Both the position numbers and the translations under genes were made by a program. A DNA stretch of 64,000 nt, from contig NZ_JAQZSM010000016.1 in assembly GCF_028745735.1 (NCBI RefSeq), positions 1 to 64,000 on the forward strand. The letters run 5' to 3'. The stretch's first letter is position 1; the number at the start of each line of letters is the position of its first letter. This DNA comes from Roseinatronobacter alkalisoli (GTDB taxonomy: Bacteria > Pseudomonadota > Alphaproteobacteria > Rhodobacterales > Rhodobacteraceae). The notes below the pieces were generated by a model. The model saw nothing but the letters and a program-made list of their open reading frames with translations. It had not been told where the DNA came from and ran no database searches. Of the stretch, positions 14,538 to 24,021 are shown one piece after another.

Positions 14538-16562
14538 TTAAAGCAGCGCCTTGACCTTCTCGGCGACAGCTTCGGCGGTGATTCCGAAATGCTGGTAAAG
14601 TTCGGGCGCGGGCGCAGAGGCACCGAAGCCTTCCATGCCTACAAAACCGGCCTTCTCGCGGCGACCGCGTTCGTCGCACAGCCAGCGGTCCCAGCCAAAG
14701 CGCAGGCCAGCTTCGATCGCCACGCGAACGGGGCCTGCGGGCAGCACCTTGCGGCGATAGGCTTCGGGCTGATCTTCGAACAATTCCCAGCAAGGGAAAG
14801 ACACAACCCGCGTGCCGATCCCTTCGGCCTGCAGCAGGTCGCGCGCGGCCATCGCGATTTCCACCTCGGACCCCGTTGCCATCAGGATGGCCTGACGCTT
14901 GCCGGTGGCTTCAGCCAGGACATAGGCCCCTTGCGCGGTCTGGTTCCTGACCTTGTGTTCCGTGCGCAGTGTGGGCAGGTTCTGCCGGCTCAGTGCCAGC
15001 ACCGATGGCGTACGTGGGGCGGTCAGCGCGATTTCCCAGGCTTCGGCCGTTTCAACCGTGTCGCAGGGACGGAAGACATAGGTGTTGGGGGTCGCGCGCA
15101 GCATGGCCAGATGTTCGACCGGCTGGTGGGTTGGCCCATCTTCGCCCAGACCGATGGAATCATGCGTCATGACATAGGTGACCGGCACACCCATCAGCGC
15201 CGAAAGCCGCATTGACCCGCGCGCGTAATCGGTAAAACACATGAATGTGCCGCCATAGGGTTTCACACCACCATGCAGTGCCAGGCCATTCATGGCCGCC
15301 GCCATGCCATGTTCGCGGATGCCGTAATAGACATAACGCCCCTTGCGGTCTTCTGGGCTGAAGACGCCCAGACCGGCGGTCTTGGTGTTGTTGGAGCCCG
15401 TCAGATCCGCCGATCCGCCCATAGTTTCGGGCATGATTTCGTTGACGACTTCCAGCACCATTTCCGATGATTTGCGCGTTGCTACCTTCGGTGTGGTTTC
15501 GCTGATCTGCTTTTTCAGTGCGCGGATTGCGGATTCCAGCTTCTTCGGCGCCTCGCCTGCCATGCGGCGGGTGAATTCGGCCTGTTTTGTGCCGGACAGT
15601 TTGGTAAAGCGCCCTTCCCATTCCGTGCGGGCTGTGGCACCTTTGGCACCGATCGCACGCCATGCATCCAGAATATCGGCGGGAATGTCGAACGCGCCGT
15701 GCGGCCAGCCGTAGATTTCCTTGGTTGCTGCAATTTCAGCATCGCCAAGGGGCGAGCCATGCGCACTGTTCGTGTCCGCCTTCTTAGGGCTGCCAAAGCC
15801 GATGATTGTCTTGCAATCGATCAGTACAGGGCGGTCCGACCCTTTTGCAGCGGTCAATGCGCGGTCAATATCGGCGGGGTCATGCCCGTCACAGGCCAGA
15901 ACCTTCCAGCCCGCGGCGGCAAAACGTGCGCGCTGGTCGGTGGAATCCGACAGGCTGACGCGCCCGTCAATGGTAATGTCGTTATTGTCCCACAACACAA
16001 TCAGACGGCCCAGTTTCTGATGACCGGCCAGCCCGATGGCTTCGTGGCTGATCCCTTCCATCAGACAGCCATCGCCCGCAATGACATACGTGTAATGGTC
16101 AACCACTTTCTGCCCAAATTCGGCGCGCAGTTTTTCTTCAGCCATGGCAAAGCCCACGGCGTTGGAAATGCCCTGACCCAACGGCCCGGTTGTGGTTTCC
16201 ACGCCCTTGACATGGCCATATTCAGGGTGGCCCGCCGTGATAGACCCCCATTGGCGGAAATTCCTGATCTGGTCCAGCGTCATGTCTTCATAGCCGGTCA
16301 GATACAGCAGCGCATAGACCAGCATCGACCCGTGACCCGCCGACAGGATGAAGCGGTCACGATCCGCCCAATCCGGTTGCTTGGGGTCAAATTTCAGGTG
16401 CTTCTCAAACAGCACTGTGGCAACATCGGCCATGCCCATGGGCATGCCGGGATGGCCGGAATTTGCGGCCTGCACCGCATCCATGGCCAATGTGCGAATG
16501 GCGGTGGCTTTTTTCCAGTGTTCCGGGTTGGCTTGGCGAAGGGCGGCAATATCCACGGGCAT
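14538..16562 (-). CDS. tkt: transketolase
   Basis: A 674-residue thiamine-diphosphate enzyme of the pentose phosphate and Calvin pathways. The N-terminal domain has [10 protein letters not shown] (about 34-43) and the ThDP motif [13 protein letters not shown]; the middle domain has YYGIREHGM with the catalytic Glu and [14 protein letters not shown]. The C-terminal domain begins near TGSEVEIAM. The start is the ATG at 16562, since the upstream extension is non-homologous. The 213-bp gap to the divergent coiled-coil gene should hold both promoters. Confidence 0.95.
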   Translation of the reverse strand: MPVDIAALRQANPEHWKKATAIRTLAMDAVQAANSGHPGMPMGMADVATVLFEKHLKFDPKQPDWADRDRFILSAGHGSMLVYALLYLTGYEDMTLDQIRNFRQWGSITAGHPEYGHVKGVETTTGPLGQGISNAVGFAMAEEKLRAEFGQKVVDHYTYVIAGDGCLMEGISHEAIGLAGHQKLGRLIVLWDNNDITIDGRVSLSDSTDQRARFAAAGWKVLACDGHDPADIDRALTAAKGSDRPVLIDCKTIIGFGSPKKADTNSAHGSPLGDAEIAATKEIYGWPHGAFDIPADILDAWRAIGAKGATARTEWEGRFTKLSGTKQAEFTRRMAGEAPKKLESAIRALKKQISETTPKVATRKSSEMVLEVVNEIMPETMGGSADLTGSNNTKTAGLGVFSPEDRKGRYVYYGIREHGMAAAMNGLALHGGVKPYGGTFMCFTDYARGSMRLSALMGVPVTYVMTHDSIGLGEDGPTHQPVEHLAMLRATPNTYVFRPCDTVETAEAWEIALTAPRTPSVLALSRQNLPTLRTEHKVRNQTAQGAYVLAEATGKRQAILMATGSEVEIAMAARDLLQAEGIGTRVVSFPCWELFEDQPEAYRRKVLPAGPVRVAIEAGLRFGWDRWLCDERGRREKAGFVGMEGFGASAPAPELYQHFGITAEAVAEKVKALL

Positions 16563-16775
16563 CGATCCTTGTTGGGGCAATGTTTGCGCTCTCCATAGCA
16601 GTCTGGGCCGCAAGTTCAAGCAAAGGCAGCATGTCGCGCGGCCGGGGCATGGCAATCTTGGAAAATCGCCGGTTTGGTTGTAGGATTCCTGCATACAATC
16701 CGGGTTGTCTTGTCAGACGTGATTCGGCATGACAAAAAGAGGAATCGGAACAGGGCGACAGAAAGCAGGACATAT

Positions 16776-17267
16776 ATGAGCGATATAAAAAATCTGGAGC
16801 AGCGCATCAGCCGCGCGCTCGACCGGATTTCGCGTAATGTGGACGCCGTGCGCGCCACGCCCGTTGCGGTTGCGCAGACGCCGCAGGATGTGGCGCAACT
16901 GAATGCCCAGCTGGAGGCAGAGCGCGCCAGAACTGCACAACTGACCGAACGGGTCAATGCTGTGCGCCAGCGGCAGGAAAGTTCCTTTACCACGCTGGAA
17001 CGCCGACTCGCCCGCATGACCGAACAGCTTGATTTGCAAAGTCTGGAAATGCTGCGCCTGAAAAAGGCGAATACCAAACTGATAGAAGCCAATCGCCAGT
17101 TGCGCGACGGGCATGAAGCCAAGGTCATCGAACCCAGCGCGATTAACCGGTCGCTGCTGGCTGAACTTGAAGCCTTGCGTGCTGAACGCGCGGCTGACAT
17201 GGTTGAAATGGAAGATGTGCTTGGGGAACTGAAACCCTTGATCGCGACAGGGGATGACCATGCCTGA
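16776..17267 (+). CDS. coiled-coil protein upstream of zapA
   Basis: A 163-residue, largely helical protein (MSDIKNLEQRISRALDRISR) with heptad-like stretches at about 40-110 (QLNAQLEAERARTAQLTERV). It ends in an acidic segment with EMEDVLGELKPLI. It immediately precedes and overlaps zapA, so a role with cell-division proteins is a reasonable inference, but no function is established. The ATG at 16776 has an AGCAGGA ribosome site; the earlier frame is not conserved-looking. Confidence 0.7.
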   Translation: MSDIKNLEQRISRALDRISRNVDAVRATPVAVAQTPQDVAQLNAQLEAERARTAQLTERVNAVRQRQESSFTTLERRLARMTEQLDLQSLEMLRLKKANTKLIEANRQLRDGHEAKVIEPSAINRSLLAELEALRAERAADMVEMEDVLGELKPLIATGDDHA

Positions 17268-17649
17268 ACAGACCATCATTATTGGCCACAAGGAATTTCA
17301 GGTCGCCTGTCAACCCGGCGAAGAAGGGTTCCTTCTGGCCGCTGCCGAAATGCTGGATACAGAGGCCCGCACGCTACTGGACCAGATTGGCCGTGTTCCG
17401 GCGGAACGCATGTTGCTGATGTCGGGATTGATGCTGGCCGACCGCACCGCAGGGGTTGAAGACAAGCTGCAGGCTGCAGAGGTCGAGCTGGCGTCCCTGC
17501 GCGAGGAAATCTCACGCCTGCATGCCCGGCCCATGCCGGAACCGCGCCAGATTGAAGTGCCGGTCGTGCCACAGGATCTGACCGATGCGCTGACTGAACT
17601 GGCCGCCCGCGCCGAAGCCGTGGCCGACGATCTGGAGCAACGCCCGTAA
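17260..17649 (+). CDS. zapA: cell division protein ZapA
   Basis: A 129-residue ZapA-family protein that binds and crosslinks FtsZ filaments at midcell. The N-terminal globular part has IIIGHKEFQVACQPGEEGFL and LLDTEA-like spacing (AAEMLDTEART). The C-terminal helix from about 60 on is a long coiled coil, somewhat longer than in E. coli ZapA. Its start overlaps the coiled-coil gene by 8 nt; an ATG two codons earlier is possible. Confidence 0.88.
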   Translation: MPEQTIIIGHKEFQVACQPGEEGFLLAAAEMLDTEARTLLDQIGRVPAERMLLMSGLMLADRTAGVEDKLQAAEVELASLREEISRLHARPMPEPRQIEVPVVPQDLTDALTELAARAEAVADDLEQRP

Positions 17650-17689
17650 GGCGCCGCGCCGGGTTCTGTCGGATATTTGGCCGGAATGT

Positions 17690-17865
17690 TGTATCGGGGG
17701 CATCGGGTGTGTTGGCATATTCACCAGGCCCGCGCCTGCGACGGGCCGGAGTCTGCCGGTGCCATACTGGAGAAGTTAACTTTATGCAGGCGGCACAATC
17801 GCAAGCTCAAAGGCTTGGCGTGAGATCAGCTAAACCGGCAGGCCGCGGGACAGCCCACCGGTGGC
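17690..17865 (+). ncRNA. candidate structured RNA downstream of zapA (possibly 6S)
   Basis: The ~300-bp gap after zapA holds no domain-bearing gene. It contains a strong GGCCCG/CGGGCC hairpin within 17730-17755 and further pairing potential. In many alphaproteobacteria the 6S RNA gene sits next to zapA, which is why it is proposed. A 41-codon frame from the ATG at 17784, with a GGAGAAG site, overlaps it and is an alternative. I cannot align it to the 6S consensus by eye. Confidence 0.25.
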
Positions 17866-17948
17866 GCGGCGGCCTTGCGGCCTTTGCTCCGCGCCTTTGG
17901 GGTGTGTAAACATCTGCTTCACACCAGCCCTGCATAATCTTCCCCGCG

Positions 17949-18752
17949 CTACCGCGCGATATGGGCCAGTGCCGCGCGCAGGGCCGCGTTGAATTCCGGA
18001 TGGGAGTAAATGTCATTATGCCCCGCCGGAATGCGCGCGACATGAAGGCGCGCGCTGTCTGACGCCATCAACCCGGCAATCAGCGCTTCACTGCGCGCGG
18101 GAGGGATGACCTCATCCCCCGTGGCGGTCAGTATGGCGACTGGGATCTGGCGGTCACGCAAATCGCTTAGCGGGTTCATGTCATGGCGCAAAAGCCATCT
18201 GACAGGCACCCATGGCATGCTGCCCCGCGCCACATTGTGCAGGCTGTCAAACGGTGTGACCAGTAGCACCCCCTTCAACTCGCGCACCGCGCCCAGATAA
18301 GCGGCGGCACCAGCGCCAACGCTGAACCCGACGGCTATGGTCCCCGGCGCACCGTCGCTGAGGACGTCATGGATCAACACCGCGTCGCCGCGCAGGGCCT
18401 GCGCCGACGGGGTGCCGGTGCTGGGGGAGTAGCCACGAAAATGGAATGTTGCGACCGGGTGGTCGGGGGCGTGCTGGTGCAGAAACAGCGCCAGACTTTC
18501 TGCGTTCCAGGCATTGCCGCCAAAACCCAGCAGCAGGGCGGTATCATTGCGCCGACCGGGTATGCGCACGCCGTGCAGTTCATCGCCGTCGGCGCTGCGC
18601 AGGGTCAGTCGTTCGGTCTGGCCGGGCAGGGATGGGGCGGGGCCGACAAGGGCGCGTGGAAAGATCAGGGATGTCTGGAAAATGGCCAGAAGCCCGATCA
18701 CCAGTGCATAGATTGCGAAGGCGACCAGAACCAGTTTCAACATGCCCCCCAT
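17949..18752 (-). CDS. membrane-anchored alpha/beta hydrolase
   Basis: A 267-residue protein with an N-terminal membrane helix (about 4-26) and an alpha/beta-hydrolase domain related to the BEM46/YfhR group. The nucleophile elbow is GFSVGA; the acid is in TATGDEVIPP and the His in IPAGHNDIYSH. The oxyanion region reads LLGFGGNAWNAES. Substrate unknown. It lies 5 bp after trmO on the same strand and may be co-transcribed. Confidence 0.8.
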   Translation of the reverse strand: MGGMLKLVLVAFAIYALVIGLLAIFQTSLIFPRALVGPAPSLPGQTERLTLRSADGDELHGVRIPGRRNDTALLLGFGGNAWNAESLALFLHQHAPDHPVATFHFRGYSPSTGTPSAQALRGDAVLIHDVLSDGAPGTIAVGFSVGAGAAAYLGAVRELKGVLLVTPFDSLHNVARGSMPWVPVRWLLRHDMNPLSDLRDRQIPVAILTATGDEVIPPARSEALIAGLMASDSARLHVARIPAGHNDIYSHPEFNAALRAALAHIAR

Positions 18753-18757
18753 CGCGA

Positions 18758-19234
18758 CTAGGCCGGCAACTGATCGACACGCGGAATATGCGGTTTGATG
18801 TCAATCAATGGCGTACCGTTGATGGTGTCTATAGCATCAATCGTGATCCGGCCTGCATCGATATCCAGTTCCAGAACCCTGACAACGCCCATGCCAATGG
18901 GATTGGGCCGTGCAGGGGACCGCAGGTTGAATGTGCCGGTCGGTGTATCGCGGTGGCGCGGTTTCTGGCGGATCAGGTCGCGCGGCGCGCGATCCATCCA
19001 GTAAAGCAGCACCAGCACATCGCCCGTCACAATGCCATCCAGGCCCGCGCGGAATTGCGGTTCAACCCACAGACGGGCCGGTTTTCCGGCCTCGCGGGCT
19101 TGCCCGATGTTTCTGGGGCAATCCTCCAGCGACCAGTCGCTTTCGATATGACCGATAAAGGTGATTTCGGCATGCATCGCGAATGGCGCGTCAAGGCGTT
19201 GTTCGCCGGGGCGTGCGGCGAAGCGGTCCTTCAT
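18758..19234 (-). CDS. trmO: TrmO/TsaA-type tRNA methyltransferase
   Basis: A 158-residue TsaA-family protein, predicted SAM-dependent N6-methyltransferase acting on t6A37 of tRNA-Thr. It shows [11 protein letters not shown] (about 24-34), [11 protein letters not shown] and the hallmark [12 protein letters not shown]. The start overlaps the rlmE stop by 4 nt (ATGA); Met20 is an alternative. Its pairing with an rRNA methyltransferase makes an RNA-modification operon. Confidence 0.85.
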   Translation of the reverse strand: MKDRFAARPGEQRLDAPFAMHAEITFIGHIESDWSLEDCPRNIGQAREAGKPARLWVEPQFRAGLDGIVTGDVLVLLYWMDRAPRDLIRQKPRHRDTPTGTFNLRSPARPNPIGMGVVRVLELDIDAGRITIDAIDTINGTPLIDIKPHIPRVDQLPA

Positions 19235-19956
19235 TCGGGGTCACTTTCACGTCCCCCGCGAAACCCTTGGGCCACAACATATTTTTCGGAACTGTCGGAC
19301 CGGCTGGCAGGCGGTTTGACATTCGCGACCTTTTTGAAGTTCTGCTTCAGCAGGCGCTGCAGATCGCCTTCTGCCCCGCCGGCCAGAACCTTGGCGACAA
19401 AAGTGCCGCCTTCTTCCAGCACATCAAAAGCGAAATGCGCTGCCGCGTCGCAAAGCGCCATGATGCGCATGTGGTCGGTCTGCTTATGCCCGCTGGACGC
19501 CGCTGCCATGTCCGACAAGACCACATCAGCCTTCCCGCCCAGCCATTCCTTGACCTGATCATCCGCGCCTTCGTCCAGAAAATCCAGCACATGGGCCGTG
19601 GCACCGGGCAGGGGTTCCACTTCCTGCAAATCCACCCCCAGCACAAGGCCAGTGCGCTTGCCCTTCTTTTCGCCCAGCGGGTTTACACGCGCAACCGCGA
19701 CCTGCAGCCAGCCCCCCGGCGCACAGCCCAGATCGACAACCCGCGCACCTGGCACAAGGAAGCGATACTTGTCATCGAGTTCAAGCAGCTTATAGGCCGC
19801 GCGCCCGCGATAACCATCGCGCCGGGCCGCCGCCACATAAGGGTCGTTCAACTGCCGTTCCAGCCATCGGGTGGAGGACAGCTTGCGCCCGCGCGCAGTC
19901 TTGACCTTGACCTTCAGTTCGCGGCTGCCGCGACCGGATGTGTTTGTCGTTTTCAT
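19231..19956 (-). CDS. rlmE: 23S rRNA 2'-O-ribose methyltransferase RlmE (FtsJ)
   Basis: A 241-residue FtsJ-type enzyme that methylates U2552 of 23S rRNA. SAM motif I is [15 protein letters not shown]; the K-D-K-E tetrad is visible in [27 protein letters not shown] and SSEKYVVA. An N-terminal Lys/Arg-rich tail binds RNA. It sits between ppx and trmO in one minus-strand unit. Confidence 0.93.
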   Translation of the reverse strand: MKTTNTSGRGSRELKVKVKTARGRKLSSTRWLERQLNDPYVAAARRDGYRGRAAYKLLELDDKYRFLVPGARVVDLGCAPGGWLQVAVARVNPLGEKKGKRTGLVLGVDLQEVEPLPGATAHVLDFLDEGADDQVKEWLGGKADVVLSDMAAASSGHKQTDHMRIMALCDAAAHFAFDVLEEGGTFVAKVLAGGAEGDLQRLLKQNFKKVANVKPPASRSDSSEKYVVAQGFRGGRESDPE

Positions 19957-19973
19957 TTGTCCTGCGCCTTTCG

Positions 19974-21122
19974 TCAGGCTTGCATGTCAAGCGCGCCATC
20001 GCGGCTCATCTGCGCGTAAAGCAGCCCCTCGCGCAACCCGCGATCGGCAACCGACATGCGTTCGGTCGGCCAGACGCGCATCAGGGCGGTCAAAATCGCG
20101 GCACCGGACATGATTTGCGTGTGCCGGTCGCGCCCGATGCTGGGGTCTTGCCTGCGACCGATGGGACCAAGCGCCAGATATTCGCGGATAACCTTGTCCA
20201 CCTGCCCTGAATTCATCACCAGCCCGTCAACCTTGGACCGGTCATACCGTTTCAGCCGCAGATAGGACGCCGCGACAGTGGTAATGGTGCCCGATGTGCC
20301 GATGATCTGAAAGGCCTTGTGTTCTTTCAGGTCGCGATAGGGTGTGAAGGCTTCAAGCTGTTCTTCGAAATACCAGCTCATCAGCGCAAACCGTGCCGCG
20401 TCATCATCGACATCGGCGAAATAATCCTTCAGCGTGGCAACCCCGAGCGGCACACTGATCCAGTCAATGACCTGCGGTTTACCCTGCACCGGATCGCGGT
20501 TGAAGGCGCCGTGATACATGCCCATGATGGCATTGCGGCGCTTTTCCGGCGCAACGCGCGACAGATCGATCCAGACCAGTTCGGTTGACCCCCCGCCAAT
20601 ATCGATCACCAGAAGCTGTTCGGTTTCCACGGCCACAAGCGATGCGCAGGACACCACGGCGAGGCGCGCTTCTTCTTCGGCGGTGATGATGTCAAGGCGC
20701 AGACCGGTTTCCGCATGGGCGCGGCGGATGAAATCGCGGCTGTTCCGTGCGCGCCTGCAGGCTTCGGTCGCCACCAGCCGCATGCGCGACACATTATGGC
20801 GTTCCAGTTTCGCGCGGCAAATCCGCAATGCCTGCAATGTGCGCTGCATCGGATGATAGGATAACAATCCCGAAGATTTCAGGCCGGTTCCAAGTTCTAC
20901 AGCTTTGGAAAAACTGTCCACCACTTCGAAGTGCCCGCCGAGGGGACGGGCAATCAACATGCGACAGCTATTCGTCCCCAGATCAAGTGCCGCATAAAGT
21001 TGCGGCGACCTTGACTTGGGGTGGCGCGGTGCCTTTGCCGATTTCCGGGCAACGGCAACAGGCGCCGCGCCGTGTGTCGAATTCGGGGAAGCGCCCGCGC
21101 CTGCGGGACGCTCGGGCGTCAT
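19974..21122 (-). CDS. ppx: exopolyphosphatase / pppGpp phosphohydrolase family
   Basis: A 382-residue Ppx/GppA-family protein of the ASKHA fold. The phosphate 1 motif is [17 protein letters not shown] (about 45-61), the second glycine loop [15 protein letters not shown] and the adenosine-like motif [15 protein letters not shown]. These enzymes hydrolyse polyphosphate or pppGpp. The N-terminal ~40 residues are basic and low in complexity. It heads the ppx-rlmE-trmO unit, with 17 nt between it and rlmE. Ppx and GppA activities cannot be told apart here. Confidence 0.88.
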   Translation of the reverse strand: MTPERPAGAGASPNSTHGAAPVAVARKSAKAPRHPKSRSPQLYAALDLGTNSCRMLIARPLGGHFEVVDSFSKAVELGTGLKSSGLLSYHPMQRTLQALRICRAKLERHNVSRMRLVATEACRRARNSRDFIRRAHAETGLRLDIITAEEEARLAVVSCASLVAVETEQLLVIDIGGGSTELVWIDLSRVAPEKRRNAIMGMYHGAFNRDPVQGKPQVIDWISVPLGVATLKDYFADVDDDAARFALMSWYFEEQLEAFTPYRDLKEHKAFQIIGTSGTITTVAASYLRLKRYDRSKVDGLVMNSGQVDKVIREYLALGPIGRRQDPSIGRDRHTQIMSGAAILTALMRVWPTERMSVADRGLREGLLYAQMSRDGALDMQA

Positions 21123-21387
21123 TCTTCGCCCTCCAATATCGTGTTAGGTATGAACGTAATCAACCGCCCCGGAATAAGCAAGTGTTTGCGCGTCACGGTG
21201 GGGCGGGTAATTCACCCGCAGGGTCATAATGAGGTTGAAAGATATGACGGCTGCGCCTACTCGTTTTTCCGGCAGGGACGGTGAAGGACTGACAGGTCGG
21301 CCCGGTGCGGACGCAGGTCGCAACCAGACGGGACAGACGCGCGGCGCGGTGGCCTATGGGGGCAATGGCCGGAGGAAGGAAAAAAAC
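21123..21387. other. leader region before the one-carbon cassette
   Basis: This 265-bp divergent gap carries the promoters for ppx (minus) and the cassette (plus). A plus-strand frame (21229-21387) is open and continuous with the first gene but is low in complexity and lacks homology. I looked for cobalamin, SAM and THF riboswitch signatures and recognised none. The AAGGAAAAAAAC just before 21388 is the ribosome site of the next gene. Confidence 0.4.
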
Positions 21388-21693
21388 ATGGCACAGCTTG
21401 TGATCGTTTACTGGCGCGATATACCTGCACAGGTGATCGTGGGCAAAGGCCGCAAGGCGCACAAGATTCAGCTTTCCGAACGCTTTGAACAGGCGATTGA
21501 CCGCTGCGCCATGAAAGTGGGCGCAAAGGATGCGGATGCCTATCTGGCGGAATGGCGCAAAGCCCCCCCCATCGAGGTCGCTGGAAGCGACGAAGATGTC
21601 GCGAAATCCACCGCAGCTCAGCTGGAAGCGCAGTATGACGCAGACAGGCTGAAGCTGCTGATCGTCAATGACGGCTGGGCAGCGAAGGTCTGA
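21388..21693 (+). CDS. Virulence_fact-family protein (PF13769-like)
   Basis: A 101-residue protein starting MAQLVIVYWRDIPAQVIVGK and containing FEQAIDRCAMKVGAKDADAY, the pattern of the small 'virulence factor' family. No biochemical role is known despite the name. In Rhodobacterales such genes are often next to corrinoid and folate methyltransferase genes, exactly as here, so a part in one-carbon or methyl-group metabolism is inferred. The start at 21388 has a purine-rich GGAAGGAAA site. Confidence 0.78.
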   Translation: MAQLVIVYWRDIPAQVIVGKGRKAHKIQLSERFEQAIDRCAMKVGAKDADAYLAEWRKAPPIEVAGSDEDVAKSTAAQLEAQYDADRLKLLIVNDGWAAKV

Positions 21694-21728
21694 CCGGAAT
21701 GACCCGCCCCCGTTTACTGGAGAGCATC

Positions 21729-22652
21729 ATGGCGCTTTTGAATTTTCGTCGCTCCGCGCAACCCGGCACGGCCACGCAGAACACTGCCGAAGTCGAGGCC
21801 CTGATGCAGGGCTATTCCATCGAAGTGATGCCGCGCACAGCCGAGAAGGTAGCCGATTTCCGCGCCATTCTGCCAGTCGGCACACGTGTCTATATCGCCC
21901 ATATTGACGGCACCCCCATTTCCGACATGGTTGCGACGGCTGCCCGCCTGCGCGCCGAAGGTATGGAACCGATGCCGCATTTCCCCTCGCGCATCATTGC
22001 GGACAGGCAGGAACTGACGGACTGGATTTCCCGTTATCAGGGCGAAGCCGATGTGAAGCAGGCGCTGTTGCTGGGTGGCGGAGTCAGCACGCCGAAAGGC
22101 GATTATGACAATTCCATGCAAATGCTGGAAACCGGCTTGTTCGACGGGTTCACCCGGCTGCATGTGGCCGGCCATCCCGAAGGCAACCGCGATATTGACC
22201 CCGATGGCGGCCAGCGTGTCATTCTGGATGCCTTGCGCTGGAAGCAGGGTTATGCGCGCGAAGCAGGCGTGAAGATGGCCATTGTCACCCAATTCGCATT
22301 CGAGGCAAAACCGGTTATAGCATGGGCGCAGGATTTGCGCGATCAGGGCATCACGCTGCCGGTGCATCTGGGTGTTGCCGGGCCTGCGAAATTGCAGACG
22401 CTTATCAAATTCGCCATTGCCTGCGGTGTCGGCCCGTCGCTGCGCGTGCTGCAAAAACGCGCCAAGGATGTGTCGAAGCTGTTGCTGCCGTTTGAACCGA
22501 CAGAACTGGTCGGGGAACTGGCCGCGCACAAGGCCGCAAACCCTGATTTCGCCGTGGAACGCCTGCATTTCTTCCCGCTTGGCGGGATCAAGGCCAATGC
22601 CGACTGGAATATCGCCAATGGTGGGGCCGCCGCCCAACCGGCGCAACACTGA
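21729..22652 (+). CDS. methylenetetrahydrofolate reductase-like protein
   Basis: A 307-residue MetF-superfamily TIM barrel. Recognisable elements are MPRTAEKVADF at the first strand, GMEPMPHFPSRII, the conserved VAGHPEGN loop and the FAFEAKPV strand. In the classical enzyme these bind folate and FAD and reduce 5,10-methylene-THF to 5-methyl-THF. The protein differs from housekeeping MetF and sits next to a methyl-THF:corrinoid methyltransferase, so it may serve that pathway, possibly in the oxidative direction. The ATG at 21729 is chosen because GGAG precedes it; a start at 21699 is also possible. Confidence 0.78.
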   Translation: MALLNFRRSAQPGTATQNTAEVEALMQGYSIEVMPRTAEKVADFRAILPVGTRVYIAHIDGTPISDMVATAARLRAEGMEPMPHFPSRIIADRQELTDWISRYQGEADVKQALLLGGGVSTPKGDYDNSMQMLETGLFDGFTRLHVAGHPEGNRDIDPDGGQRVILDALRWKQGYAREAGVKMAIVTQFAFEAKPVIAWAQDLRDQGITLPVHLGVAGPAKLQTLIKFAIACGVGPSLRVLQKRAKDVSKLLLPFEPTELVGELAAHKAANPDFAVERLHFFPLGGIKANADWNIANGGAAAQPAQH

Positions 22653-22676
22653 CCGCCCCTTTTTTCCGGAGAGATC

Positions 22677-23666
22677 ATGACCCGCACTGTCCTTGAATCC
22701 GCAACCAAGACTGTTGTCATCGGCTTTGACGAGCCATTTTGCGTGATTGGTGAGCGCATAAACCCCACAGGCCGCAAGAAGCTGGCGGCGGAACTGGAAC
22801 GGGACGATTTCTCGACCGTTGAATGGGACGCGCTGGAACAGGTTGCTTGTGGCGCGACGGTACTTGATGTGAATTCGGGTGCTGTCTTTACCAACAAGAT
22901 GGCCGCAGACCCGCGTTATGCGGACAATAATTTCGTTGAACCAATGTTGATGAAAGCCCTGATTGAACGGGTTCAGGCCGTGGTGGATGTGCCGCTTTGC
23001 ATCGACAGTTCGGTCCCCGGCGCGCTGGAGCAGGGCTTGCAGGCTGCCTATGGACGCCCGCTGTTGAATTCCGTCACTGGTGAAGAGGAACGGCTGGAAC
23101 TGGTGCTGCCGCTGGTCAAGAAATACAATGTGCCGGTTGTGGCGATTTCCAATGATGATACCGGCATATCCGAAGACCCCGAAGTACGGTTCGCCGTGGC
23201 GAAAAAGATTGTCGAACGTGCTGCGGATTTCGGCATTCCGGCGCATGACATTGTTGTGGACCCGCTGGTCATGCCAATCGGGGCCATGGCGACCGCGGGG
23301 CAACAGGTGTTTTCACTGGTGCGGCGTCTGCGCGAAGAACTGGGTGTGAACACGACGTGTGGCGCGTCCAATATCAGCTTTGGCCTGCCCAACCGGCATG
23401 GTATTAACGCGGCGTTTCTGCCTATGGCGATCGGTGCAGGCATGACCAGCGCGATCATGAATCCTGTGCGATCCGTCGAAATGGAGGCCATCCGCGCCGC
23501 AAACCTGCTTATGAACCATGACGCAAATGGCGGCGCATGGATCGGGTTGTCCAAGGTTCTGGAAGCTGTGAAGGATGGTGTCAGCTTCGCCGAAGCGTCA
23601 AAAGCCGCGATGGATGCAGGCGCGCGCACCGGCGGGCGGCGTGGCGGTCGGCGGTCGCGCGCCTGA
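22677..23666 (+). CDS. methyltetrahydrofolate:corrinoid methyltransferase
   Basis: A 329-residue pterin-binding TIM barrel. It shows FCVIGERINPTGRKKL (about 21-36), the family opening; ATVLDVNSGA; VPLCIDSSVPGAL; LLNSVTGEEER; and VVAISNDDTG, matching the MtgA/AcsE/MtvB-like enzymes that move a methyl group between THF and a corrinoid protein. A GRRGGRRSR-rich basic tail ends it. No corrinoid-binding protein or B12-reactivating protein is adjacent in the window, so the partner is encoded elsewhere. Confidence 0.87.
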   Translation: MTRTVLESATKTVVIGFDEPFCVIGERINPTGRKKLAAELERDDFSTVEWDALEQVACGATVLDVNSGAVFTNKMAADPRYADNNFVEPMLMKALIERVQAVVDVPLCIDSSVPGALEQGLQAAYGRPLLNSVTGEEERLELVLPLVKKYNVPVVAISNDDTGISEDPEVRFAVAKKIVERAADFGIPAHDIVVDPLVMPIGAMATAGQQVFSLVRRLREELGVNTTCGASNISFGLPNRHGINAAFLPMAIGAGMTSAIMNPVRSVEMEAIRAANLLMNHDANGGAWIGLSKVLEAVKDGVSFAEASKAAMDAGARTGGRRGGRRSRA

Positions 23667-24021
23667 CGCCAGTTCGCGCAAGCACGTACTGGCGGAACTG
23701 CCATAGTCTGTGCGCGTCTATTCGCGCACGGGACGCTGTTTCGGTAAGGGGCGGCACGGGGCCGGTCTGATGACCCTCGACCAAGAGGATCTTCAAGATC
23801 CCCGACACCTTGTCCCCCCCCTCCGCCGGGCTGACGCTGCCATGGCCCTTGCTGAGCGGATGAAGGGAAGAACCGGCGGTACTCGTGCAGGCCCCTTGCC
23901 GGGATGACCCGCACGCGCGATACCAACGCGCCCCTTTCCTGGGCAATTTCAGCGGCCTGTTGTCGTGCGGGGCGACATTTCAGGCATTGACACCGGATCA
24001 CCGCGGGGTAGGTCAGGTGCG
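23667..24021. other. 355-bp intergenic stretch without a clear gene
   Basis: The gap before mfd contains a small palindrome GGATCTT-C-AAGATCC in 23785-23803 but no terminator and no tRNA. Open frames on both strands lack motifs. A minus-strand frame of 121 codons (23581-23946) runs into the methyltransferase gene and looks like a shadow. It may hold a decayed gene or an RNA; nothing can be claimed. Confidence 0.45.

Noticed and set aside
13400-14623. A 407-residue HemB with a long N-terminal extension
   Set aside because: The first 77 codons cross the tkt terminator and lack homology; the ATG at 14392 begins the conserved protein.
21123-21387. A cobalamin, SAM or THF riboswitch before the one-carbon cassette
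   Set aside because: I looked for the conserved cores of these classes and found none; only an unstructured-looking leader is visible.
21714-23303. A 529-codon minus-strand open frame
   Set aside because: Antisense to the MetF-like and methyltransferase genes, both with clear family motifs.
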